Below the pieces are notes generated by a model. That model did no database searches. It saw nothing but the letters and a program-made list of their open reading frames with translations, and was not told the origin of the DNA. From positions 1-6,018 of the forward strand of contig DAINPV010000259.1 of assembly GCA_036743315.1 (NCBI GenBank): DNA of 6,018 nt, written 5' to 3'. Both the position numbers and the translations under genes were made by a program. Below, in pieces: positions 1 through 6,018 of this stretch. This stretch comes from CALBTQ01 sp036743315 (GTDB lineage: Bacteria; Lernaellota; Lernaellaia; Lernaellales; Lernaellaceae). The stretch's first letter is position 1, and every line of letters begins with the position of its first letter.

Positions 1-997
1 TATTTACTGCCAATAGAAGATCATCGATCTCGATACTCGATAAATCTGAAGATTGACTTAGGTAATTAAAAAGTAAAGAATTAATTTTGTATTTAATATT
101 GTTAGGATCAAAACGCAAAGCGATATCAACATATTTGATTGCGTTTTCCAAATCAATACAATGATAATAATAAACGCTAAATAAGTGGTTGTAGAAAGCC
201 TGAAGGTTTGTTGTGCATGAAGAAATTGTTTCTGATAAGTTATGTAAAATACGATAAGCTTGACCATCTTCAAAATTATTCAGTCTATTTTTTGCATCTT
301 TAAGTTGCTGAAAAGTGATGCGGTCAGACTTTGAAAGACTGTTTATATCGCCATCAAAATTAATGTCTATTACACCTAAATTTTTTAATACATTGCAAAT
401 TTCATCTGTTGGCAAGTTAATTACAGAAGGACCAGTTGAGGATGAATTAATATTAGTTCTATTCTCAGGAGGAACAATGTGATTGATTAAAGATTTAGTA
501 AATGAAAATTCTTTCTTTTTGCTTATGATATATTCATAAAGTTCATCCTCTGAAGAGGGAGTCAGGATGCATTCAATGTTTATAGGAATAGATAAAGTTT
601 TTTGAGAGACGCCGATATCACCTCTAGCATTACTCTCATCAAGCCATGTATAATAAAAAACTGGATCTTTTTTCGAGGCATCACAAACGCATAACATTAT
701 AGGGATTGAAACGGACATTTCAAGTAAGTAATTGTAATTCGATACATCTAGTGTCTCCGAAATATGAGTATTGTTTTCTATAAAGGTTAGTTTCTGATGT
801 GATTTTATTTGGGCGCCAAAGACAAGCCCTTGAACAAAATTATCTTTAGTAACTTCGACATAAAAATCCAATCCATAATCATTATTACATTTTGTCGCGT
901 GCCAAGATGAAGGTAATTTTGTAGGAAAATATTTTTCTCCAAGTTCTCCAGTTTGTTGATTTTTAGTTTTTTGAGGAAGAATGGCATTCTTTGGCAT
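1..997 (-). CDS. DUF4365 (Mrr-like nuclease fold) protein with C-terminal TPR-like region, 3' end outside window
   Basis: Reading the minus strand from the ATG at 997 gives 332 codons without a stop down to base 1, so the C-terminus lies outside the window. Residues about 15-150 match DUF4365 as I know the family: a helix with TGELGEKYF (16-24), then NDYGLDFYVEV (39-49) with D44 and E48, then VFGAQIKSH (59-67) with Q63-x-K65. The segment YLLEMSVSIPIMLCVCD (90-106) followed by VFYYTWLD (113-120) fits the 'P-x-hydrophobic-D ... YW' part of the family. The D...QxK pattern is the active-site layout of Mrr-type PD-(D/E)XK nucleases, so DNA cleavage is a plausible inference, not shown. Residues about 274-313 (with A286, A293 and FDPNN at 296-300) look like a TPR. 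The start is supported by GGAG five bases upstream. Codons are AT-rich (AAA, AAT, TTA), unlike the other three genes. DUF4365 plus TPR is compatible with a defence or mobile-element protein, but the role is unknown. Confidence 0.85.
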   Translation of the reverse strand, partial: MPKNAILPQKTKNQQTGELGEKYFPTKLPSSWHATKCNNDYGLDFYVEVTKDNFVQGLVFGAQIKSHQKLTFIENNTHISETLDVSNYNYLLEMSVSIPIMLCVCDASKKDPVFYYTWLDESNARGDIGVSQKTLSIPINIECILTPSSEDELYEYIISKKKEFSFTKSLINHIVPPENRTNINSSSTGPSVINLPTDEICNVLKNLGVIDINFDGDINSLSKSDRITFQQLKDAKNRLNNFEDGQAYRILHNLSETISSCTTNLQAFYNHLFSVYYYHCIDLENAIKYVDIALRFDPNNIKYKINSLLFNYLSQSSDLSSIEIDDLLLAVN

Positions 998-1006
998 TCT
1001 ATCTCC
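998..1006 (-). promoter_or_regulatory. Ribosome binding site of the DUF4365 gene
   Basis: On the minus strand GGAG (plus-strand ctcc at 1003-1006) lies five bases before the ATG at 997. A second ATG ten bases downstream (at 987) is in another frame that closes after 60 codons. The Shine-Dalgarno position and the 332-codon open frame both favour the start at 997. Confidence 0.65.
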
Positions 1007-1040
1007 GAGTGTTAAAATCAATAAATGACCCTTTTAGATT

Positions 1041-1046
1041 ATTATA
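1041..1046 (-). promoter_or_regulatory. Candidate -10 box for the DUF4365 gene
   Basis: A perfect TATAAT reads on the minus strand at 1046-1041, about 44 bases before the start codon. No convincing -35 hexamer stands 16-18 bases upstream; the 17-base position reads TATATA. The surrounding DNA is so AT-rich that a chance match is quite possible. It would give the AT-rich gene its own transcription start, independent of the EEP gene upstream. Confidence 0.25.
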
Positions 1047-1125
1047 AAATGATCCTCACGAAATATATAAATAGTTTTTCCCTTATACATCAATCTTCAG
1101 ATTATTCCAATTATCGAACCTAACT

Positions 1126-1136
1126 ATTTTATTCCT
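1126..1136. other. Abrupt base-composition boundary
   Basis: The G+C content falls from roughly two thirds to roughly one third within a few bases of the TAA stop (1131-1129) of the EEP lipoprotein gene. Everything to the left, coding and non-coding, is AT-rich, and everything to the right is GC-rich. This can be a junction of horizontally acquired DNA or an assembly join. I see no tRNA gene, transposase or clear terminal repeat at the boundary that would decide it. Confidence 0.7.
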
Positions 1137-2205
1137 CTTCCAGCGAGAACTCCGCGAAGACCGGGAAGTGGTCGGAGGGATAGCGGCCTTCCTGGTTGTA
1201 GTGCGACACCTCGGCCGCGAAGGGCGTGAAGGCGGCGGTGTACAGCACCCAGTCGATGCGCGAGGAGCCGGTCGGCACGCCGGTGAAGCGGTGGTAGGTT
1301 CCCTCGTCGGGAATCTCGAGGGTGATCCACGGGTCGACCATCACGCCGCTGGCGCCCTGGTACGATGCCGCGCCGGTGAGGATCCGGTAGCCGTTGCCGT
1401 CCACCGCCTCATTGAAATCGCCGGTTGCCAGCACCGGGGCGTCGCCGGCGATCTCGGCGATCTGCTCGACCATCAGCGCCGCCGAGCGCTGGTGCACCTC
1501 GTCGCCCTGGTAGGTGTCCCAGTGCGTGTTGAATACGAAGAAATGGCGGCCGGTGGCGAGGCTGGCCAGCTCGGCCCAGGTGACGATGCGCGGGCACAAT
1601 TGATCGTCGCTGAACTGGCTGCCGACGACCTCGGGCGAGTCCGAAAGCCAGAAGGTGCTTTGGTCGATCAACTCGAATTTGTCGGTGCGATAAAACACGG
1701 CGCTGTACTCGTCGGGCAGCAGCCGTCGCGAGCGGCCGACCCATGCGTAGCCGGGCACGTTTTGTTCGATGTAGGTGAGTTGGAAGATCAACGCTTCCTG
1801 CACGCCCATCACGTCGGGCATTTCCTGCTCGATGGACGCGGCGACGATCCCCTTGCGGTACACCCAGGAATTTTCGCCGTCGGCGGCCAGGCCGGTGCGC
1901 AGGTTGAACGACATCGCCTTGATCGTCTCCGGCTCGGTCGTATCGTCGTCGCCGGTGTCGTCGTCGGTGGTGTCGTCGTCGGTGGTGTCGTCGTCGGTGG
2001 TGTCGTCGTCGAGCGTATCGTCGTCGATCGCATCATCGTCGGTGGCATCGTCGTCGGATGCGTCATCGTCGAGGGAGTCGTCATCGATGCTGTCGTCGTC
2101 GGACGCCACGTCGTTGTCGTCGTCATCGTCGTCGCCATTGCAGGCGGTAAGGCAGAGGATCGTCAGCGTGAAAAGAAGTGCGAGATAAAAGGCGCGGCGG
2201 TTCAT
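1129..2205 (-). CDS. Surface lipoprotein with Asp-rich tether and endonuclease/exonuclease/phosphatase (EEP) domain
   Basis: This 358-residue protein starts MNRRAFYLAL and has a hydrophobic segment ending in the lipobox LTAC, so Cys22 should be lipidated. Residues 25-90 are an acidic tether of DDD triplets separated by two residues (AS, SI, SL, AT, TL, TT). Residues 96-354 form an EEP (exonuclease/endonuclease/phosphatase) domain with the full motif set: SFNLR (N101), VQEA (E137), FYR (171-173), NTHWD (H228, D230), GDFN (D263, N265), RIDW (D318) and SDHFP (D345, H346). Such enzymes use a divalent metal to cut phosphodiester or phosphomonoester bonds in nucleic acids, inositol phosphates or phospholipids; the substrate here cannot be told. 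I chose the ATG at 2205, not the in-frame GTG at 2244, because GGAG lies eight bases upstream and it puts a proper signal sequence at the N-terminus. The gene follows an OPT transporter gene but is separated from it by a terminator. Confidence 0.92.
   Translation of the reverse strand: MNRRAFYLALLFTLTILCLTACNGDDDDDDNDVASDDDSIDDDSLDDDASDDDATDDDAIDDDTLDDDTTDDDTTDDDTTDDDTGDDDTTEPETIKAMSFNLRTGLAADGENSWVYRKGIVAASIEQEMPDVMGVQEALIFQLTYIEQNVPGYAWVGRSRRLLPDEYSAVFYRTDKFELIDQSTFWLSDSPEVVGSQFSDDQLCPRIVTWAELASLATGRHFFVFNTHWDTYQGDEVHQRSAALMVEQIAEIAGDAPVLATGDFNEAVDGNGYRILTGAASYQGASGVMVDPWITLEIPDEGTYHRFTGVPTGSSRIDWVLYTAAFTPFAAEVSHYNQEGRYPSDHFPVFAEFSLEEE
1936..2133 (-). repeat. 15-bp tandem repeats coding the Asp-rich tether
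   Basis: This stretch codes residues 25-90 of the EEP lipoprotein and consists of five-codon units of the form x-x-Asp-Asp-Asp. Three perfect consecutive copies of a 15-mer (ggtgtcgtcgtcggt on the plus strand) occupy 1954-1998, and the first 13 bases of a fourth follow at 1999-2011. Units further right are degenerate. Because the unit is a multiple of three, gain or loss of copies would change tether length without shifting the frame. Confidence 0.85.
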
Positions 2206-2217
2206 GGCGTCGTCTCC
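2206..2217 (-). promoter_or_regulatory. Ribosome binding site of the EEP lipoprotein gene
   Basis: GGAG on the minus strand (plus-strand ctcc, 2214-2217) stands eight bases before the ATG at 2205. It supports this start over the upstream in-frame GTG at 2244, which would add 13 non-signal residues (MYNRREPRSGDDA) before the signal sequence. Confidence 0.6.
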
Positions 2218-2235
2218 GGATCGAGGTTCTCTTCG

Positions 2236-2264
2236 ATTGTACACATCCCGCCCGCGGATGCAAA
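2236..2264 (-). promoter_or_regulatory. Candidate promoter of the EEP lipoprotein gene
   Basis: On the minus strand TTTGCA (2264-2259) and TACAAT (2241-2236) are separated by 17 bases. They match the sigma-70 consensus at four and five of six positions. Transcription would begin about 25 bases before the ATG. The candidate sits just after the terminator of the OPT gene, where a new promoter is expected, and its -35 box overlaps the terminator's T-run. The sigma factor preferences of this host are unknown. Confidence 0.4.
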
Positions 2265-2298
2265 AAGCCCCCGCGAACGGCGAGCGCGCGCGGGGGCT
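2262..2298 (-). terminator. Intrinsic terminator of the OPT transporter gene
   Basis: On the minus strand a perfect 10-bp G+C-rich stem (AGCCCCCGCG at 2298-2289 paired with CGCGGGGGCT at 2275-2266) with a 13-base loop runs into five Ts (2266-2262). It begins seven bases after the OPT stop codon. There is no T-run on the plus-strand side, so it acts in one direction only. It separates the OPT transcript from the EEP gene, at least in part. Confidence 0.85.
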
Positions 2299-2304
2299 CG
2301 ACGG

Positions 2305-4251
2305 TTACTTGTTTTTGCGCAACGCGATCGCGACGGTCAACACGATCAGGCCGGCCAGCGCGGCGACGGCGCCCAACGCGCTGTTGATTTTGAGCAGCGG
2401 CACAGAGAAGGCGATGACGATCGGCGCGAGCACGATGCCGATGATCGCTTCGCCGGCGACCAGGCCCGAGGCGAAGAGGATGCCCTTCTGGTTGGCGTCG
2501 TCCGCCGCCTTGTCGCCGCCGTCCTGCCGCGCCTGGCGCATCACGTACCACGAGGCGAGGCCGCCCAGGAGAATCGGCACGGTGGTCGACCAGGGCAGGT
2601 AGATGCCCACGGCCAGCGGCATGATGTGCAGGCGGAACGTGCCGCCGCGTTTTTCGAAGACGAAAACGTCGAGCAGCACGATGACCACGCCCAGCGCCGC
2701 GCCGACGATCACCAGCGTCCAGGGCAGGTGCTTGGCCGGATCGAACAGCGCGCTGACCAGCTTGGAGAACAGCATCGCCTGCGGGGCCTTGAGGAAAGCC
2801 TGACCCTCGACCAGCGGCTTGCCGATGCCGTAGGCCTTGGCGAGCATGGCCATGGTCGGGGCGATGATGAACGCGGGCAGCACGGTGCCCACCACCTCGG
2901 CCCATTGCTGCCGGCGCGGGGTGCCGCCGAGCAGGTAGCCGATTTTCAGGTCCTGCGAAATGTCGCCGGCGGTGCAGGCCGCGCAGCACACGACGCCGGC
3001 CACGCCCAGGGTGGCCAGAATGCCCGCGTTGCCGGTGTAGCCCAGCAGCAGCATCACGGCGGCGGTGATCAGCACGGTGCAGATGGTCATGCCCGACACC
3101 GGGTTGTTTGACGAGCCGACCAGCCCGGCGATGTAGCTGGCGACGGCGACGAAAAAGAAGGCGGTGATGAACATCAGCACGGTCGCAAGCAGCGAAGTGC
3201 CCAGGGCCATGTTGGCGGAGACGCCCGATTTGCTGAGCATCAGCCAATAGACGATGAAGGTCAGCACGACAACCACGACGACCAGCGACAGCAGTTGCCG
3301 GCCGCGGATGTCTTGATCGGTGCGCAGCAGGGTTTCGACGCCCGCGGCTTTCTTGAAACCGGCGAAGGCGCTCTGCAAACCCTTTTTAATGCCGTTGCGC
3401 ACCTTGATGATCGACCAGACGCCGCCGACGACCATCGCGCCGATGCCCAGGTAGCGGATCTGGTTGTTCCATACGTCCCAGACGATATCCAGCGCGCTGT
3501 CGCCCACGCCGCTGCCGCCGGCGATCAGAATGGGGATCGCGACGACCCAGGCGATCGCGCCGCCGAGGAAGACCAACAACGAGATGTCCAACCCGATGAT
3601 GTAGCCCACGCCCAGCAATGCCGCGCTGACCTCGACGCCGCCATACAGCGCGGTGCGGCCCGCGCGGAAGGCGCCCTCGGCCGTTTCGGCGACGAGGCCG
3701 GTCAGTTTGACGAAGGCTTTGAACAAGGCGCCCACGCCCAGCGCGCCGAAAATCACGCCCAGGTGCGTGCCGCCGACGTCGCCGGCCTTGAGCACCTCGG
3801 CGCAGGCCACGCCCTCGGGGTAGCGCAGTTCCTTTTCCTCGATGATCAACGCGCGGCGCAGCGGAATCATCATCATCACGCCCAACACGCCGCCGGCGAT
3901 GGCGATCAGCGTCGTTTCCCAGTAGTTGAAGGTTTCCCAAACGCCCGAGAGCACCAGGGCGGGCACGGTGAAGATGATGCCGGCGGCCAGCGACTCGCCC
4001 GAACTGGCGATCGTGTGCACGATGTTGTTTTCCAGAATCGTGCCGCGCTTGAGCAGACCGCGCAATACGCCCATCGAAATAACCGAAGCGGGAATCGCCG
4101 CCGAGACGGTCATGCCCGCGTACAGGCCGATGTACACGTTCGCCGCGCACATGATGAAGGACAGCAAAATGCCCAAAATCAGCGCCTGTGCGGTCAATTC
4201 GGGGATGCTCTTGGATGCGGGCACATACGGCTCGAATGGTTTTTCAGCCAT
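2305..4251 (-). CDS. OPT-superfamily oligopeptide/metal-chelate transporter
   Basis: The 648-residue product is very hydrophobic, with about 15 segments long enough to cross the membrane, and is of usual length for prokaryotic OPT proteins. Family signatures seen are ELTAQALILGILLSFIMCAAN (18-38) followed by YIGLYAGMTVSAAIPASV (40-57), NNIVHTIASSGES (75-87), YPEGVACAEVLKAG (144-157), SNNPVSGMTI (381-390) and GDISQDLKIGYLLGGTPRRQQ (429-449). A charged loop lies at about 285-318, and a second, acidic one at 573-590. OPT proteins are inner-membrane secondary transporters that move small peptides or, in the YSL branch, metal chelates, probably with protons; sequence alone does not give the substrate here. 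The start is the ATG at 4251, backed by a strong Shine-Dalgarno. It follows the repeat-protein gene by 72 bases with no terminator between, so read-through from that gene is possible. A terminator follows the stop. Confidence 0.95.
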   Translation of the reverse strand: MAEKPFEPYVPASKSIPELTAQALILGILLSFIMCAANVYIGLYAGMTVSAAIPASVISMGVLRGLLKRGTILENNIVHTIASSGESLAAGIIFTVPALVLSGVWETFNYWETTLIAIAGGVLGVMMMIPLRRALIIEEKELRYPEGVACAEVLKAGDVGGTHLGVIFGALGVGALFKAFVKLTGLVAETAEGAFRAGRTALYGGVEVSAALLGVGYIIGLDISLLVFLGGAIAWVVAIPILIAGGSGVGDSALDIVWDVWNNQIRYLGIGAMVVGGVWSIIKVRNGIKKGLQSAFAGFKKAAGVETLLRTDQDIRGRQLLSLVVVVVVLTFIVYWLMLSKSGVSANMALGTSLLATVLMFITAFFFVAVASYIAGLVGSSNNPVSGMTICTVLITAAVMLLLGYTGNAGILATLGVAGVVCCAACTAGDISQDLKIGYLLGGTPRRQQWAEVVGTVLPAFIIAPTMAMLAKAYGIGKPLVEGQAFLKAPQAMLFSKLVSALFDPAKHLPWTLVIVGAALGVVIVLLDVFVFEKRGGTFRLHIMPLAVGIYLPWSTTVPILLGGLASWYVMRQARQDGGDKAADDANQKGILFASGLVAGEAIIGIVLAPIVIAFSVPLLKINSALGAVAALAGLIVLTVAIALRKNK

Positions 4252-4263
4252 CGGTTCCTCCTC
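4252..4263 (-). promoter_or_regulatory. Strong ribosome binding site of the OPT gene
   Basis: GAGGAGGAA on the minus strand (4263-4255) contains AGGAGG, five bases before the ATG at 4251. This near-perfect Shine-Dalgarno fixes the start codon and suggests efficient translation. Confidence 0.8.
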
Positions 4264-4289
4264 GATGTTCGGGCGGGATAATCACCGGT

Positions 4290-4317
4290 ATCTTAGCGCA
4301 AGATCGGCGGAGGGCAA
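4290..4317 (-). promoter_or_regulatory. Weak candidate promoter of the OPT gene
   Basis: TTGCCC (4317-4312) and TAAGAT (4295-4290) on the minus strand have a 16-base spacer and each match the sigma-70 consensus at four of six positions. The 72-base gap upstream of the OPT gene holds nothing else I can identify: no terminator hairpin for the repeat-protein gene is visible. Co-transcription with that gene is the alternative. Confidence 0.25.
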
Positions 4318-4323
4318 GGGCGT

Positions 4324-6018
4324 TTACGGCAGATCCAGCCGCGTGTAGTATACCGCACCGGCGTAGGCATAGGCCAGATGCGCGTCGTCGTTGGCGTCGA
4401 GTTTAAGGGTCGGAGAGGACCCGCCGCGATCGACCGCGAAGGACGTCCAGGCGCCCGCGGCGTTGCTCGCCAGGCGCAAGCGGTCGCTGCCGTCGTCGTA
4501 ATAGGCGATGAGGATGGAACCGTCGGCGCGCACGGCCAGCGACGAATAATCGCCGGCGTCGGCACGCGCGTCGACCTCTTGGACGACCCACTCGCCCGTG
4601 GCGTCGGTGGCGTAGTACAGCGAACCGTCGGTATCGCCGCCGCCGAAGCTGACGTGCAGGGAATCGTCGCCGTCGACCACCAGCGAAATGCGCTCGCCGG
4701 CGTTGCCGAGATCGGCGATCGTTTCGCTGACCCACTCGCCGCTGCGGTTGGTCGCATGGCGCAACAAGCCCTCGCCGTTTTGGTAGGCCACATGGACGAA
4801 TTCCTGGCTGTCGAAGTCGATGGCCGTCAGACGATAGCCGTCGTCGGCGATGACGGCGTTGTATCCGTTGTTGTTGGCAATGCGGACTTCGATGGCCTTT
4901 TCCATGCCTTCCCAGTAACTGAGCGGATAGCGATAATAGGCGACGAGATAGCCGCCGCTGGAATTGACGGCGATGGAAGGGTAGCTGCAGCCTTCCTCGT
5001 CGATCCAGGAGGATCCCACATGCAGACGATAGATATCGCGTTCCTGGTAATCGGCGCTTTTGCCTTCGCGATCGTACCAATGATAGCGGAAGGCGGTCCG
5101 GACCGCGCCGCTCGGGGTGACGGCGGTGGCGTTGGAGTCGTACGTCGTCAGGGTGATGTCATGCAAGAAATAGAAATAGTCGCCTTCGGCCTGCAGCACC
5201 GGATTCCAGGCGCCGGATTGATTGGTGGCGTACATCAGGTTCGCGTAACCCCAGTTGGCGCCTTGGTAGCTGATGTGGGCGCCGCCGTCGGGCCCGAGGT
5301 CCATGGAAGGTTGGCCGGCGCCGGCGTTGTTGACGGCGACAAAATCGATCTGCCAATCGTTGTTTTCATACACCGCATGGCGTAGGCCGAACTCGGGATT
5401 GCTGTATTGGTACACGGTGTGGATGCGTCCGGCGGGATCGACGGCGACGGCATTGTTTCGGCCCACGGTCGTGAAGGTGTGATCCCCGGAACCATAATAG
5501 TGGATGTCGCCCTCGACGCTGAAATAAACGCTCGGAGCGTTGATGGCGAGCATTTTCATGGCGGACGAGCACCAATCATAACCGTCGAAATAGTAGCTGT
5601 AGCCGATGAAGACGGAGTCGTTGGGACCGACGGCCAGCGAGTTGTAAACACCTTCGTACGAATATTCGGTTTCTTCGTCGTTGTTGAGGAAGGTCCAAGC
5701 GCCGCCCTGGTTGGTGACGATCCGCATCGCTTCGTTGAGGCCGTCATACCAGCAGGCGACGACCGATCCGTCGCTGCGCAACCCGGCCGACAATTGACCC
5801 TCGTCGCCGGGCGTCGCGGCGATCGTTTCGACGGTCCAGGAGCCGGATTCGTTCGTGGCGTATTTCACGCTCGGCGCGGCCGAATCGCGGTAGACGAGGT
5901 GCAGGTTGTCCTGCGCGTCGATCAGCAACGCCGCGTCTTTACCGACATTGCCGCTTTTATCGATGTGTTCGGTCGCCCAACCGTCGAGAGTGTTGACGGC
6001 GATCTTCAGCGTGCCGTG
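4324..6018 (-). CDS. Repeat protein, probable beta-propeller, 5' end outside window
   Basis: The minus-strand frame is open from base 6018 to the TAA at 4326-4324, giving 564 residues with the N-terminus missing. An in-frame TTG at 5928 is not the real start, because the 30 codons before it already carry the same repeat (KIAVNTLDGW at residues 5-14). The motif [KRY]-[YLI]-A-T-N-x-S-G-x-W recurs near residues 5, 52, 99, 213, 262, 420, 468 and 515, mostly 47-49 apart. It is preceded in each unit by S-L-x-V-D-x-x-x-x-x-H-[IVL]-x-Y segments. The middle (about 110-212 and 290-410) is more irregular. Blade-sized beta-rich units fit a beta-propeller of the sialidase/BNR-like kind, though I see no clear Asp-box (SxDxGxTW). 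No catalytic site is recognisable. Such proteins are usually exported; the missing N-terminus would show whether a signal peptide exists. The last unit stops at YYTRLDLP, before its Trp. Confidence 0.8.
   Translation of the reverse strand, partial: HGTLKIAVNTLDGWATEHIDKSGNVGKDAALLIDAQDNLHLVYRDSAAPSVKYATNESGSWTVETIAATPGDEGQLSAGLRSDGSVVACWYDGLNEAMRIVTNQGGAWTFLNNDEETEYSYEGVYNSLAVGPNDSVFIGYSYYFDGYDWCSSAMKMLAINAPSVYFSVEGDIHYYGSGDHTFTTVGRNNAVAVDPAGRIHTVYQYSNPEFGLRHAVYENNDWQIDFVAVNNAGAGQPSMDLGPDGGAHISYQGANWGYANLMYATNQSGAWNPVLQAEGDYFYFLHDITLTTYDSNATAVTPSGAVRTAFRYHWYDREGKSADYQERDIYRLHVGSSWIDEEGCSYPSIAVNSSGGYLVAYYRYPLSYWEGMEKAIEVRIANNNGYNAVIADDGYRLTAIDFDSQEFVHVAYQNGEGLLRHATNRSGEWVSETIADLGNAGERISLVVDGDDSLHVSFGGGDTDGSLYYATDATGEWVVQEVDARADAGDYSSLAVRADGSILIAYYDDGSDRLRLASNAAGAWTSFAVDRGGSSPTLKLDANDDAHLAYAYAGAVYYTRLDLP

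Noticed and set aside
58..273. 71-codon minus-strand frame with a hydrophobic product resembling a small membrane protein
   Set aside because: It is out of frame inside the DUF4365/TPR gene; hydrophobic products are common from AT-rich DNA read in the wrong phase.
805..987. 60-codon minus-strand frame starting at the second ATG
   Set aside because: It overlaps the DUF4365 frame in another phase. The longer frame has the family motifs and the better-placed Shine-Dalgarno.
1069..1129. 8-bp inverted repeat (aaatagtt / aactattt) downstream of the EEP stop as a possible terminator
   Set aside because: The stem is short and AT-rich, the loop is about 45 bases, and no suitable T-run follows on the minus strand. 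A chance match in AT-rich DNA is more likely.
1936..2133. CRISPR-like or regulatory interpretation of the 15-bp repeats
   Set aside because: There are no spacers, the period is five codons, and the stretch is in frame as the acidic tether of the lipoprotein.
1168..3111. Long open frame on the plus strand (647 codons) spanning the EEP gene and part of the OPT gene
   Set aside because: It runs antisense through two well-supported genes and their terminator, its product is a low-complexity Arg/Gly/Val/His-rich sequence without domains, and stop codons are rare by chance in such GC-rich DNA.
3295..4281. Plus-strand open frame opposite the OPT gene
   Set aside because: Antisense shadow: the product is rich in Ala, Asp, Arg and His with no recognisable fold, and the minus strand here codes the conserved OPT signatures.

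Overview
The window looks like a high-GC bacterial chromosome fragment joined to a clearly AT-rich segment. By hand count of sample lines, bases 1 to about 1128 are roughly 30% G+C and bases from about 1133 onward roughly 65-70%. All four genes I can support lie on the minus strand, so transcription runs from base 6018 towards base 1. The host cannot be named securely. Lipoproteins with long (xx)DDD aspartate tethers and YATNxSGxW-type propeller repeats recall metagenome-derived Deltaproteobacteria-like or candidate-phylum bacteria (Lernaellota came to mind), but that is memory, not evidence from a search.

Layout in transcription order. (1) 6018-4324: the 3' part of a long protein built from repeats of about 48 residues, probably a beta-propeller of the secreted/surface type. 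Its start lies beyond the window. (2) 4251-2305: a complete 648-residue OPT-superfamily membrane transporter with a strong ribosome binding site, followed by an intrinsic terminator at 2298-2262. (3) 2205-1129: a 358-residue lipoprotein. It has a lipobox, a pure Asp/Thr/Ser-type acidic tether of about 65 residues encoded by 15-bp tandem repeats, and an intact endonuclease/exonuclease/phosphatase (EEP) domain. A promoter candidate sits between the OPT terminator and this gene. (4) 997-1: an AT-rich gene with no stop codon before the window edge. It encodes an N-terminal DUF4365 domain (a PD-(D/E)XK/Mrr-like nuclease fold with D44, E48 and Q63-x-K65) and a C-terminal TPR-like helical part. This gene is easy to miss because it runs off the window.

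The first three genes look like ordinary host envelope and transport functions: an outer-surface repeat protein, an inner-membrane peptide or metal-chelate transporter, and a surface-tethered phosphodiesterase or nuclease. Nothing in the sequence shows that they work in one pathway. The DUF4365 gene is foreign in composition and begins just beyond the end of the EEP gene. It is the best candidate for an accessory (defence or mobile-element cargo) locus, most of which would lie to the left of this window. A chimeric assembly is the main alternative explanation for the composition break.
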